Both the position numbers and the translations under genes were made by a program. A stretch of DNA of 64,000 nt, from contig CANLWS010000013.1 of NCBI GenBank assembly GCA_947494925.1, positions 124,001 through 188,000 of the forward strand. Reading direction: 5' to 3'. Below are positions 21,741-31,000 of this stretch, piece after piece. The notes under the pieces are model-generated. The model searched no databases. It saw only the letters and a list, made by a program, of their open reading frames with translations, and was not told the origin of the DNA. How positions within the stretch are numbered: the first letter of the stretch is position 1; every line of letters starts with the position of its first letter. This DNA comes from an uncultured Alteromonadaceae bacterium. Lineage in GTDB: Bacteria; Pseudomonadota; Gammaproteobacteria; Enterobacterales; Alteromonadaceae.

Positions 21741-22070
21741 AAGTCAATCTCCAATCTAAGTGCAAATGATAATAGTTGCTATTTACATGATTGGCAAGCA
21801 TTTTTTTATTCAGAAATGTCCTACCTAATCCAATCTCAAATTTTTTACTTATTTTTTATTGGGTTAATTAAAATTTTAATTAAAAAAATCTGATAATTTC
21901 ACTTGGCTTTGATTGAACCATACCCATATCACTTGCGTAACAAATGCATTCCTTTAGATAGCCATATGTTAGGGAAGCAGGTTTTCTAAAGGAATAGGTT
22001 TGTTTTTTTAGTCAAATACGCGAGACCACTTGGGTCGCAGCGTACTCTTTATATAATAACGGAGACATCA
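21741..22070. other. Intergenic region between bfd and the peroxiredoxin gene
   Basis: No gene is seen. The region holds a Fur-box-like site near bfd (21762-21780), a perfect 20-base AT palindrome centred on AAATTT (21864-21883), and an 11-bp inverted repeat (ATTCCTTTAGA at 21948 and its complement at 21985) upstream of the peroxiredoxin gene. GGAG at 22061-22064 is the ribosome-binding site of that gene. Confidence 0.5.
21762..21780 (-). promoter_or_regulatory. Candidate Fur box upstream of bfd
   Basis: The 19-base sequence GCAAATGATAATAGTTGCT matches 12 of 19 positions of the classical GATAATGATAATCATTATC Fur consensus, including the uninterrupted AATGATAAT core. It lies 22-40 bases upstream of the bfd start codon, where it would cover the promoter. 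Confidence 0.5.
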
Positions 22071-22676
22071 ATGAGTGTATTAGTAGGCCGTCCGGCTCCT
22101 GATTTTACTGCAGCAGCAGTGCTTGGAACTGGCGAAATTGTAGACGCCTTTACGTTGAGTGAAACAATTAAAGGTAAAAAGGCTGTAGTCTTTTTCTATC
22201 CTTTGGACTTCACTTTTGTTTGTCCTTCTGAGCTGATTGCTTTTGATAAGCGCTACGCAGAATTTCAGAAGCGTGGAGTTGAAGTGATAGGCGTGTCTAT
22301 CGATTCACAATTCAGCCACAATGCGTGGAGAAATACACCTGTCAACCAAGGTGGGATCGGGCCGGTTAAATATACGCTTGTTGCGGACGTCAAACATGAG
22401 ATTTGTCAGGCGTACGACGTAGAACATCCCGCCGATGGTGTTGCCTTCCGTGGTTCATTCCTGATCGATGCAGAAGGAATGGTTCGTCACCAGGTTATCA
22501 ATGACTTACCTCTTGGACGTAACGTTGATGAAATGTTACGTATGGTAGACGCCCTGAACTTCCATGAAGAGCATGGTGAAGTTTGTCCTGCTGGTTGGCA
22601 GGAAGGATCAAAAGGTATGGATGCTAGCCCGGACGGCGTTGCAAAGTACCTTGCTGAGAATGCTGACGAACTATAG
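22071..22676 (+). CDS. Typical 2-Cys peroxiredoxin (AhpC/Prx1 type)
   Basis: The 201-residue peroxiredoxin has the peroxidatic cysteine at C51 in DFTFVCPSEL, and the resolving cysteine at about C172 in GEVCPAGW. It reduces peroxides in the cytoplasm and is recycled by thioredoxin or an AhpF-like reductase, none of which is encoded next to it. It is a single-gene unit with a ribosome-binding site GGAG at good spacing, and a strong terminator downstream. Confidence 0.95.
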   Translation: MSVLVGRPAPDFTAAAVLGTGEIVDAFTLSETIKGKKAVVFFYPLDFTFVCPSELIAFDKRYAEFQKRGVEVIGVSIDSQFSHNAWRNTPVNQGGIGPVKYTLVADVKHEICQAYDVEHPADGVAFRGSFLIDAEGMVRHQVINDLPLGRNVDEMLRMVDALNFHEEHGEVCPAGWQEGSKGMDASPDGVAKYLAENADEL

Positions 22677-22690
22677 TTAGTGATACAAAA

Positions 22691-22726
22691 AAGCCGCTGG
22701 GTTGTTTTAACCCAGCGGCTTTTTTT
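22691..22726 (+). terminator. Terminator between peroxiredoxin and Yip1-family genes
   Basis: AAGCCGCTGGGTT and AACCCAGCGGCTT form a 13-bp stem with a GTTTT loop and a T-run after it. A-residues on the other side make it usable by the convergent minus-strand gene. Confidence 0.92.
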
Positions 22727-22738
22727 ATGGATGCAGGA

Positions 22739-23338
22739 TTAACTCAGGTAGACCGCATCTCCGGTAAAGCTCCATAGAATGATAGAGCCTACCATCAAAA
22801 TGACCAACAATATCAGCCCGCATGTAACCACTGAACTTGAGTAGATAAACCCCTTGTCCTCAGGTATGTGCATCAATATGGGAACTCCTGAGTAAAGCAG
22901 ATAGACAGAGTACGCCAGTCCGACAAATCCCACCATCATCACAAACCAAAGGGCAGGATAAAAGGCTGCGAAACCTACCATAAATAATGGCGTTGCAGTG
23001 TATGCTGCAAGTTCAAGAGATTGAGTGTAAGTGGGAGAAGAATCAAATATTTTAGCCAGTTCGTGTATCAGTATTGCCAGCGCGACAACACCTGTCATCA
23101 AACCAAAGTACATACCTACAGAAAGGACCATCGCACTTTGTTTTGATAATTTAATCAATTCACCTGCACCAATACTCCAGCCAAGATGTGCCGATGCATA
23201 ATAACAAACGAGCGCAGGTATGAGTGACACAATAGCGATATGACTCAAGCTATAAAAATAGCTTTCATGTCTTTCGTCTATAGCATGCCATTCTTCTTTC
23301 GGGTGGGCATAGATCCCCCACAAGTGATTCAATATCAT
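22739..23338 (-). CDS. Yip1-family integral membrane protein
   Basis: The 199-residue protein begins with the family-typical cytoplasmic block NHLWGIYAHPKEEWHAI and then has about five membrane helices, as in the bacterial Yip1/DUF1282 (YohC-like) proteins. Function is unknown in bacteria. It is transcribed alone, convergent with the peroxiredoxin gene. Confidence 0.82.
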   Translation of the reverse strand: MILNHLWGIYAHPKEEWHAIDERHESYFYSLSHIAIVSLIPALVCYYASAHLGWSIGAGELIKLSKQSAMVLSVGMYFGLMTGVVALAILIHELAKIFDSSPTYTQSLELAAYTATPLFMVGFAAFYPALWFVMMVGFVGLAYSVYLLYSGVPILMHIPEDKGFIYSSSVVTCGLILLVILMVGSIILWSFTGDAVYLS

Positions 23339-23586
23339 TCAACTTCTCCGTTGATGGCTTTCTAATAATTTGATTACAAACAAGTTACACAATTTTAACA
23401 CCAGTTTGTTTGACCTTGCTCAATAGGTCAACAGTTTTGTTTAGAATACGTTTTGAACAAGAGTAAGGGAAAGAGTACAAATGCTGATGGAACAATTATT
23501 GTAGCGAATGTTAAGCTCAGAAATTAACAAAGTCCTAATGAGTACTTGATGGCAAGGTTCAATGCCTTAAATCATTCCGGAGAATT

Positions 23587-24291
23587 ATGAAAAAAGCCCA
23601 TGATGGATCCAGTCAATCTATCACCACAGCCAAACCAACGTTATGGCACTGTCATGACTCCCGTTCGCTTCGTGTGTTATGGACGTTGGAAGAAATGGCC
23701 ATAGATTACGACCTGCATTGTATGCAATTTCCTCCCCGTGTATTTCAGCCAGATTATAAAAAAATGAACATTCTGGGCACTGTTCCATACTTTATTGATG
23801 GTGATACGCATATGACTGAATCCAGTGGGATATGTCATTACCTGGTCGAAAAATATGGTGCAGAAAACCTGCGTGTAGATGTTACTCACCCAGAATATGG
23901 CGATTACATAAACTGGCTGTTTATGAGTGACGCAACACTTTTGTTTCCGCAAACACTGGTACTCCGATACGGCAAACTTGAGCCACAAGAGCGAAGATCG
24001 AAACAGATTGTTGAAGACTATACTACCTGGTTTCTGGCAAGGCTTAAAAAACTGGATGAGCATTTACCTGGTAAGACTTATTTGTGTGATGAGCGCTTTA
24101 CTATTGCAGATATTGCTGTGGGGTACGCATTGTTTTTTGGTCAGACGCAAGGGTTAGATAAAGGTTACTCACCGCAGGTCACGGACTATCTCGACAGAAT
24201 TATGCAGCGTCCAGCGTACAAACGCATTATGGATTTAGGTGAAGAGTTGAATCCGTTTAAACATCCTGAATTATTGAATAAGGGAGGATAG
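23587..24291 (+). CDS. Glutathione S-transferase family protein
   Basis: The 234-residue protein has a GST N-terminal thioredoxin-like domain. WHCHDSRSLRVLWTLEEM carries the first helix, and the cis-proline segment GTVPYFIDG is followed by TESSGICHYLVEKY. The helical C-terminal domain has FTIADIAVGYAL. Start is supported by GGAG in the bases just before the ATG. The catalytic hydroxyl residue would be in the DSRS segment. Substrate unknown; it may form a transcription unit by itself. Confidence 0.88.
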   Translation: MKKAHDGSSQSITTAKPTLWHCHDSRSLRVLWTLEEMAIDYDLHCMQFPPRVFQPDYKKMNILGTVPYFIDGDTHMTESSGICHYLVEKYGAENLRVDVTHPEYGDYINWLFMSDATLLFPQTLVLRYGKLEPQERRSKQIVEDYTTWFLARLKKLDEHLPGKTYLCDERFTIADIAVGYALFFGQTQGLDKGYSPQVTDYLDRIMQRPAYKRIMDLGEELNPFKHPELLNKGG

Positions 24292-24430
24292 ACATTTATT
24301 AATCGAACTTGATTTTATTCCGAGTGCACCGTTCAATTATGTACTTTTGTGGCTTCCCACAAAAAATTGACTTGCTGTAAATCAGCCTTTTCAGTCACAC
24401 TATGTCGCAGTCAATCGAGTGGAAATAAAG

Positions 24431-25258
24431 ATGTTAAGTCAGTCACAAAAAGACGCATATAAGAAAGATGGATATTTGGTGCTAGCGGATCTATTTAGTC
24501 AGCAACAAATGGATTTGCTCAAGTCAGTGGCATTAAAACTTGTGGATGAGTTTGATCCTGATTCAACGCGCTCTGTTTTTTCCACCGAAAAACAAGATAC
24601 ATCCTCAGATGAATACTTCCTTTCTTCAGGCGACAAAGTCAGATGCTTTTTCGAAGAAGATGCATTTTCTGAAAGTGGGGAATTACAGCAGTCCAAACAT
24701 TTGAGTATCAACAAAATAGGGCATGCTCTGCATGCCCAAACCCCTGAATTTGTTGAATTTAGCCAATCCAGGATTATCGCTGAAATAGCATTGGATTTAG
24801 GTGTTAGTTCACCTGAAATACGTCAGTCCATGTATATTTTTAAGCAGCCCAAAATAGGCGGTGTAATACGTTGGCATCAGGATGCCTCATATTTCATGAC
24901 TACTCCCATGTCCGTGGTGACATTCTGGTTTGCAATAGAAGATGCGACCATTGAAAATGGGTGTTTACAAGTAGACAACCAAGGAGGTGATTTTCCACTA
25001 AAGGAACAGTTTAAGCGTTACCCTGATGACTCTACGGAACTAGTAACTCTGGTTGATCGCGAATGGCCTGGCGACGATAGGGCCACACCACTTGAAGTAA
25101 AAGCAGGATCATTAGTGGTATTTAACGGCACATTACCTCACTACAGTGCAGCCAACCGGTCAAAAAAATCCAGACACGCCTTTACGTTGCACATTACTTC
25201 TGCCGACGCGGAATATGATGAATTAAACTGGTTACAAGCTGCCCCAGTAAGAATTTAA
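24431..25258 (+). CDS. Phytanoyl-CoA dioxygenase (PhyH) family protein
   Basis: The 275-residue protein shows the Fe(II)/2-oxoglutarate dioxygenase pattern, with RWHQDASYF providing the HxD metal pair, GCLQVDNQGG in the middle and LPHYSAANRSKKSRHAFTLH giving the distal histidine and the 2-oxoglutarate-binding arginine. ATG at 24431 is chosen; a GTG at 24419 would add four residues. PhyH enzymes hydroxylate small metabolites or lipids; the substrate cannot be stated. No obvious partner gene is adjacent. Confidence 0.87.
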   Translation: MLSQSQKDAYKKDGYLVLADLFSQQQMDLLKSVALKLVDEFDPDSTRSVFSTEKQDTSSDEYFLSSGDKVRCFFEEDAFSESGELQQSKHLSINKIGHALHAQTPEFVEFSQSRIIAEIALDLGVSSPEIRQSMYIFKQPKIGGVIRWHQDASYFMTTPMSVVTFWFAIEDATIENGCLQVDNQGGDFPLKEQFKRYPDDSTELVTLVDREWPGDDRATPLEVKAGSLVVFNGTLPHYSAANRSKKSRHAFTLHITSADAEYDELNWLQAAPVRI

Positions 25259-25404
25259 CCTCAAAAACAAAGTTTGCCTTCAACAAGAGCTGAAAAACCT
25301 GATCGTGGCTTTCTTGCCTTGCTGCAATTGGTGCTTTTCAGTTTCTTCTGCCCAACTTTAGCACCTGACAATAAGCCAACCATTTAATTACAAATCCACG
25401 TTAA

Positions 25405-25416
25405 TTGGTCAACCTT
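25405..25416 (+). promoter_or_regulatory. Candidate GntR-type operator, distal copy
   Basis: TTGGTCAACCTT is a TTGGT-N2-ACC element with a partly degenerate right arm. Its first ten bases are the exact reverse complement of GGTTGACCAA found at 25641-25650. It is 417 bases before the lyase start. Confidence 0.4.
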
Positions 25417-25637
25417 TTTTGTGGTATTTAAACCCGATTAATTATAACTATGTTATTGCCAATTCGTGATAGGTGAGGAACTTTCAGAATAAAATATAAA
25501 CTGATTAAAGGCATTGTAATTAAAGGATATATTTGAATTTGTCTAATTCGCATTTGTCTCTGGTTAAAACATTGTTTAGATAATGCTGCATCGAAATGAA
25601 ACAGTCACCTTGATTGTATACAGTAATAAATCAAGTG

Positions 25638-25651
25638 TTTGGTTGACCAAA
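25638..25651 (+). promoter_or_regulatory. Candidate GntR-type operator upstream of alginate lyase
   Basis: TTTGGTTGACCAAA is palindromic except for its two central bases (TTTGGT-N2-ACCAAA). The layout equals that known for ExuR/UxuR-type uronate regulators (TTGGT-N2-ACCAA). It precedes a gene that releases uronates from alginate, which makes the regulatory link plausible. Confidence 0.5.
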
Positions 25652-25832
25652 AAGAAATCATTGGATACTATTTTGTCATACACTACAACAGCCCATTTTA
25701 TAGATCCTTCCCGCTGTTAACACGAGACAGTCCCTGTGCTACGTTTGCGAAAACTAATGGGTAGTCGAACAAAGTATTTTGCATCAGAGTCAGTTTACTG
25801 TGTTTGTTTGCAATAAATTGAGGAGATAGGCA

Positions 25833-27311
25833 GTGTCAGACAAGCCTAATAAAAGTGTTTGTTTTAGCAGCTGGAGAGTTTTACTTTTTCCTGCGGTTTT
25901 CAGTCTACTCTCAGCATGTGGCGGAGGAGGTAGTGAGAGCACATCTCCACAAGTGACTGAAACACCACCAATTGCTGAGCCTCCGCCAGAACCTGAAGCT
26001 CCTGAACCACAAACATGTGACAACGAAATTCACTCAATTCTGTCAGCAACTGACGACGGAAGTTATGACGATGAATATATCCCGGCAAACACCGTCGATC
26101 TTGATACCTCAAGTGTCTCAAGGTGGTCTAGCGATGGTATGAATAAAGCCATCACATGGGAGTTGGAAAGTGAGAAAACTGTCCGTGCATTAACCATCAA
26201 ATGGTTCGAGGGTGCGGAGCGAATCGCAAATTTTTCAATAGAAACTTCTTTGGATAACGAGACCTGGAGCACTGTTTTATTGCAAGGTGAATCAAGTGGC
26301 CGGCATAGTGGTTTCGAATTAGTTGAGATAGATGAGTCCCAAGCTCGCTATATTAAGCTGGTTGGGTTGGGAAATAGCAACAATGCCAACAATAGTATTG
26401 TCGAAGTTCAGGCGCATAGTTGTGCAAACGCAGATGGAAAATACTTGGATGTGTTTCCAAACGAACTTGGTATTGATTTACTGGATTGGTATTTAAGTGT
26501 TCCTACGGACGAGGACAACAATGGCCGCTCAGACTCTATATGGGAAACAGAGCTGGCAAATGGGTACACTAATTCTGAGTATTTTTACGCCTCGGCAGAT
26601 AATGGCATAGTCATGCGTTCTCCTAGTTATGGGTTTAAAACATCGCAGAATACTAACTATGTGCGCGTTGAATTGCGTGAAATGTTACGTCGCGGAGATA
26701 CGTCAATCAGCACCCAAGGTGTTAATGCCAATAATTGGGTGTTTGGCAGCGCATCAGCTCAAGGGCAAGCAAACGCAGGTGGCGTGGATGGTGACCTAAA
26801 GGTATCCCTTGCCGTCAATCAGGTCACTACAACCGGAGAAAACTACCAAATAGGCCGTGTCGTTATTGGTCAAATTCATGCAAATGATGATGAGCCTATT
26901 CGACTCTATTATCGGAAATTGCCTGGCAATAGCCTTGGCTCCATCTATTTTGCTCATGAAAGTCGTGTAGAAGACAGTAGTGGGGACAACATCGAAACCT
27001 ATGTCGAAATGATTGGCTCCAGAAGCAACAATGCGAGTAATCCTGAAGAAGGCATCGCTCTTGATGAGAAATTCAGCTATCACATCAATGTAAATCTAAA
27101 TTTGCTTACGGTAACTATTAGCCGTGAGGGTAAAGCAGATATTGTGGCCAATTATGATATGAGTGAAAGTTTGTATGATCAGGATGGCCAGTATCATTAC
27201 TTTAAAGTTGGCGTTTATCACTTAAACAACTCGAGTGATCCAGCCGAGTACGCTCAAGCAACGTTTTACGAAATAAAGAATAGCCATACTGGTTATAGTG
27301 CTAGTGAATAA
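25833..27311 (+). CDS. PL7-family alginate lyase, lipoprotein with discoidin-type (F5/8 C) domain
   Basis: The 492-residue protein has a lipoprotein signal (FSLLSAC, C29), a glycine/proline-rich linker, an F5/8 type C/CBM32-like domain at about residues 65-195 (RWSSDGMNKAITWELES, ARYIKLVGLG) and a catalytic domain at about 205-490. The PL7 motifs are present: RVELR near residue 278, QIH near 347 and YFKVGVY near 456. These form the active-site groove of beta-elimination alginate lyases. The anchor suggests action at the cell surface or in the periplasm. The GTG start follows AGGAG. It faces the receptor/lipoprotein pair on the opposite strand. Confidence 0.93.
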   Translation: MSDKPNKSVCFSSWRVLLFPAVFSLLSACGGGGSESTSPQVTETPPIAEPPPEPEAPEPQTCDNEIHSILSATDDGSYDDEYIPANTVDLDTSSVSRWSSDGMNKAITWELESEKTVRALTIKWFEGAERIANFSIETSLDNETWSTVLLQGESSGRHSGFELVEIDESQARYIKLVGLGNSNNANNSIVEVQAHSCANADGKYLDVFPNELGIDLLDWYLSVPTDEDNNGRSDSIWETELANGYTNSEYFYASADNGIVMRSPSYGFKTSQNTNYVRVELREMLRRGDTSISTQGVNANNWVFGSASAQGQANAGGVDGDLKVSLAVNQVTTTGENYQIGRVVIGQIHANDDEPIRLYYRKLPGNSLGSIYFAHESRVEDSSGDNIETYVEMIGSRSNNASNPEEGIALDEKFSYHINVNLNLLTVTISREGKADIVANYDMSESLYDQDGQYHYFKVGVYHLNNSSDPAEYAQATFYEIKNSHTGYSASE

Positions 27312-28067
27312 AATTATTGACCTAATGCGATAGTCTATTTACTTTATTTGTTGATGTTATTTGCATGTCTGTAAGATACGAGTCTAGCATATAGAAAATC
27401 GGCTATTGGCATAGTACAAGTTCATTTAATCAACGCACAATATAGTTAGCAACGAGTGGATTTTAGCTAATTCCCATGAGTCAATAGCCGAATTCTCATC
27501 GCCAGGCTACGATCAGATGTTTCGAGACATTTTTAACAACAACCGGGCCTGAAGGAAATGTTCTTTACTCGGCATGTCAAGTTGCCTGCATCCTTAATGT
27601 TATATCGTTAGTCTTGATTCAGTTTAGTTTTCATTAATTTAGCCTGATAACAACTCAATGCCTAAAAGCAATAAATATTGAGTCTTCGCGTCTGGAATTT
27701 GCTGGGAGTTATGTTGAGATAGGTCGATTGAAAACTACCAGGAAAGATGACAATGCGCTCAGATTAAATAACATGTGACTAATCAACTTTCTCGAACCAC
27801 TCCCTACACTAAAAGTGCAAACCGACACATCCATATTTTTACATCTTGCCTACCGGCAACCAAATTATTAGCAACGTCAGTCAGCGCTTCAGCAACTGGG
27901 AAAGTAATATTGGCAAGCGGGTTGGTATTACTATTTACTCAACAGAAAATAAAAAGCCCCGACTCGCGGGGCTTCATTTGATTCAACGCTATTAGTCTCT
28001 GCGGAATGTCTTACATTAAAGGACATTCACTGTGATTATTAGCATTTCACAATATTGTCGAAGGGTG
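27312..28067. other. Convergent intergenic region of the alginate locus
   Basis: In these 756 bases I see no supportable gene; a 68-codon frame at 27775 has no ribosome-binding site or domain. The right end holds a terminator for the large lipoprotein gene (27951-27974). The low gene density between two convergent genes is unusual for this window and may mark a deletion or insertion site. Confidence 0.4.
27951..27974 (-). terminator. Terminator of the large repetitive lipoprotein gene
   Basis: AAGCCCCG (27954-27961) and CGGGGCTT (27967-27974) form an 8-bp stem with a 5-base loop. On the minus strand it is followed by TTTTTATTTTC, typical of an intrinsic terminator, 94 bases after the lipoprotein stop. 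Confidence 0.8.
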
Positions 28068-31000
28068 TTATTCAACACCCACGACAGCCTCAGATGTTGA
28101 TGAGTTATAAGGTGAAACAGCATTGTCCGTATCAAGGGAATCACCTTCAGCATAAGACTCAAAGTCATCAGAGAACACAACAGCAGTACCAGCGGGGTCA
28201 GAATAGATAGCGACATTGTCTACCGATACAACACCCGTATCTGCTCTCGTACCACTGTTGTCTCCGAACCTAACCGCAATGTGAGTAACACCACCAACTG
28301 AATTGTTGTCTGGCGTAAATCCATCAGCGGTAAACCTGAATCCATCAATTTCAACAGTAACCAGTGGATTAACCGCTGTATCACCGCCAGGGTACTCCCA
28401 CGTAACGACTACATTCATGAACTGGTCGAGCACAACCGTCGCTGCCGAAGTATCAAGATCACTTGGACTGCGAACACCAAAGCTACTATCTCTTACGCGA
28501 AGGTCTAAAATTGCGCCATCGTTATTGGTAGCAGAGTTAAAGAGGGTAATAAACGCATCGCCGTCACCCAGGTCGTCATCCAAGCGTTTGATGGCCACTT
28601 CAAATCGACCTTGGGCCAAAGGACCTCCGTCACCTAAGGCGTATCTAAGCTCACCTGTATCTGAAGAGTCGGTATCACGAATTTCAGCAAGTTTATTACC
28701 GGCTGTACCAGGGCCACCAACTTCACCTGTAGACTCAACAGTTGCTTCAGACGTACTTGAATTGTATGGAGAAGCAGGATTGTCAGTGTCCAAAGAATCA
28801 CCATCAACATAAGACTCAAAGTCGTCAGAGAATACTTCTGTAGTGCCTGCTGCATCAGAGTAAATGACCAAATCATCTACAGAGACTTTACCTGTTGCTT
28901 CCCTAACACCACTGTTATCACCAAACCTAAAGGAAACGTGAGTAACACCACCAACGGAGTTATTGTCAGGTGTAAAACCATCGGTTGTAAACCTAACGCC
29001 ATCAATTTCAACGCTAACGAGTGGATTAACGGTTAAATCACCACCTGGGTATTCCCAAGTGAGCACTACATTCATAAATTCGTCCAGTAAAACAGTCGCA
29101 GCTGAAGTATCTATGTCGCTGGGGCTGCGCACTCCAAAACTACTATCTCTGATGCGAAGGTCTAAAATAGCGCCATCGTTATTAGTAGCTGAGTTGAATA
29201 GTGTGATAAAGGCGTCACCATCACCAAGGTCATCGTCAAGGCGCTTTATCTTAGCTTCAACTCTGCCTGCAGCCAATGGACCGTTGTCTCCAAGTGCATA
29301 ACGTAACTCGCCAGTATCACCGGAATCTGTATCAATGATAACTGCTACGTTGTTAGCACCAGTATTGCCGCCAACACCTGTGATAGTAATCACAAGCTCA
29401 GCGGATGTGCCGTCAAAAGACTCAATAGTAATAGTATCGGTTTCACGCTCACCGCTGATAAGGGCAGCAATTGTTTCATTTGTTGTATCAAGAGTGTAAG
29501 TCCATGAACCGTCTTCCAATATAGAGAACTCGCCAAATGTACTGGTAACCGAAGATGGGATAATAGACGCTTCACCCTCATCCGGGTCAATTACACTAAC
29601 TATGCCTGATAACGGCTCAACAGAATCACTTGAAAGTACGCCAGCTAAGTCAAAGAAAACTGCTGGAGTAGGTTCAGCAGTGCCATCGCCCACATCAAAT
29701 ACAACCACTTCGGAGTAGATAGCTAGGCCGTAGAGACTAGAGTCACCATCTAAGGTATCGCCCACATCATAACTTTCAAAGTTGTCTTCAAATACGCCAA
29801 CTGTGCCAGCAGTATCAGAATACACTGCAATGTTATCGACAAAGTAAGAACCAAATGGAATCGTTCTATCGTTATCACCGAATCTGAATTGAATCGTTCT
29901 GACACCATCGGCAAACCATTGATCTAATCCTGTAAAATCAGAATCTACAACAGCGGCGGTAGAGAAGGACCCGCCGCCGATGACTTCGCCATCAATAGTA
30001 ACGGTTAACTGATCTGTTGCGTCCAGGTCCCAGGTAATTTCCACATCATAGAATTGTTCTTCAACAAATGGTGCAGTAATAATATCGCCTGGGTATGCGT
30101 CACTATCAGTATTTCTAACGAAGAAACGTGGATCTATTGTATTGCCTTCAGCATCAGTCTGGGTACCCTGAATTCGTAAATCTATAAGTGACTCACTAGA
30201 GCTTCCGGATGTACCATAAAGAGTAATGTAAGCATCTTTGACGTTTCCGTCGCTACCAAGTGCCACTTCTTTAGCAAATGACGCACTGAGTTTGCCCTGA
30301 CGCAAATTATCCACGCTGAATCTAATCTCGCCTGTGTCATTTCCGGTGTCGGAGATTTTCACGACTTGAGTAAGTGCAGCAACACGAATTTCAATTTCAG
30401 CGGTCGTTCCGTCAATTGATGCAATTGTGATTGAATCGTTAACAGAATTACCTACCTCAAGGTTGGCAACTGTTTCATTTGCAACGTCAACAACATACGA
30501 CCAGTTTCCATCTGCGCTAATGCTAAACGTACCGAAATCAAGTGCTACGTCAGTTTGAACAACAATTGCGTCTTCTTCAAAGTTAGGGTCAGTAACCGTA
30601 ACGGAACCAGTTAGAGGCTCGGAAACGGTATTTTGCACTGTACCACTTAAAACTCCCTCTATGATTGCTGTCACAGGGTCATTGTTGTAACCAACGGCTG
30701 CACCAATAACGTCGAGCAAAGATTCGTTTACATCTGCAGCAACTGTTGAGGTAGTTTGCAAGTTGATTTGTGCCGTTTCAAATGCAGCTAAATTGGCTTC
30801 TGAAAACGAGCCATCAGCCAAGTCAGTTGAGACATCGGCTATAACAGCAGCCATGTCTTTGTTCGCATCGCCAGCATCTAGGGAAGACAAAAGGGCTAAT
30901 ACAGAACCATATCTGTCTGCATCTTCAGCACCCTCGGCTCCAAGAGCAACAACACCGACTGGAGTAGGAAGCACCGTTGTCGTATCGAAACGAATCCCAA

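Larger units (their letters stand above)
25259..25832. other. Intergenic region upstream of the alginate lyase gene
   Basis: This 574-base interval has no credible gene. It is AT-rich and contains two TTGGT-type palindromic elements (25405-25416 and 25638-25651) that may be operators for the lyase gene. AGGAG at 25821-25825 is the lyase ribosome-binding site. Confidence 0.5.

Noticed and set aside
21958-21997. OxyR site upstream of the peroxiredoxin gene
   Set aside because: ATAG-like half-sites are present but not at the required spacing.
22052-22057. TATAAT as -10 of the peroxiredoxin gene
   Set aside because: It lies only 14 bases from the start codon and overlaps the ribosome-binding region, leaving no room for a leader.
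27775-27981. 68-codon frame between the lyase and large lipoprotein genes
   Set aside because: No ribosome-binding site, no domain; it ends inside the terminator stem.
28303-28812. 169-codon plus-strand frame opposite the repetitive lipoprotein
   Set aside because: Serine/proline-rich shadow of the repeated coding sequence; repeats in the same way because the gene does.
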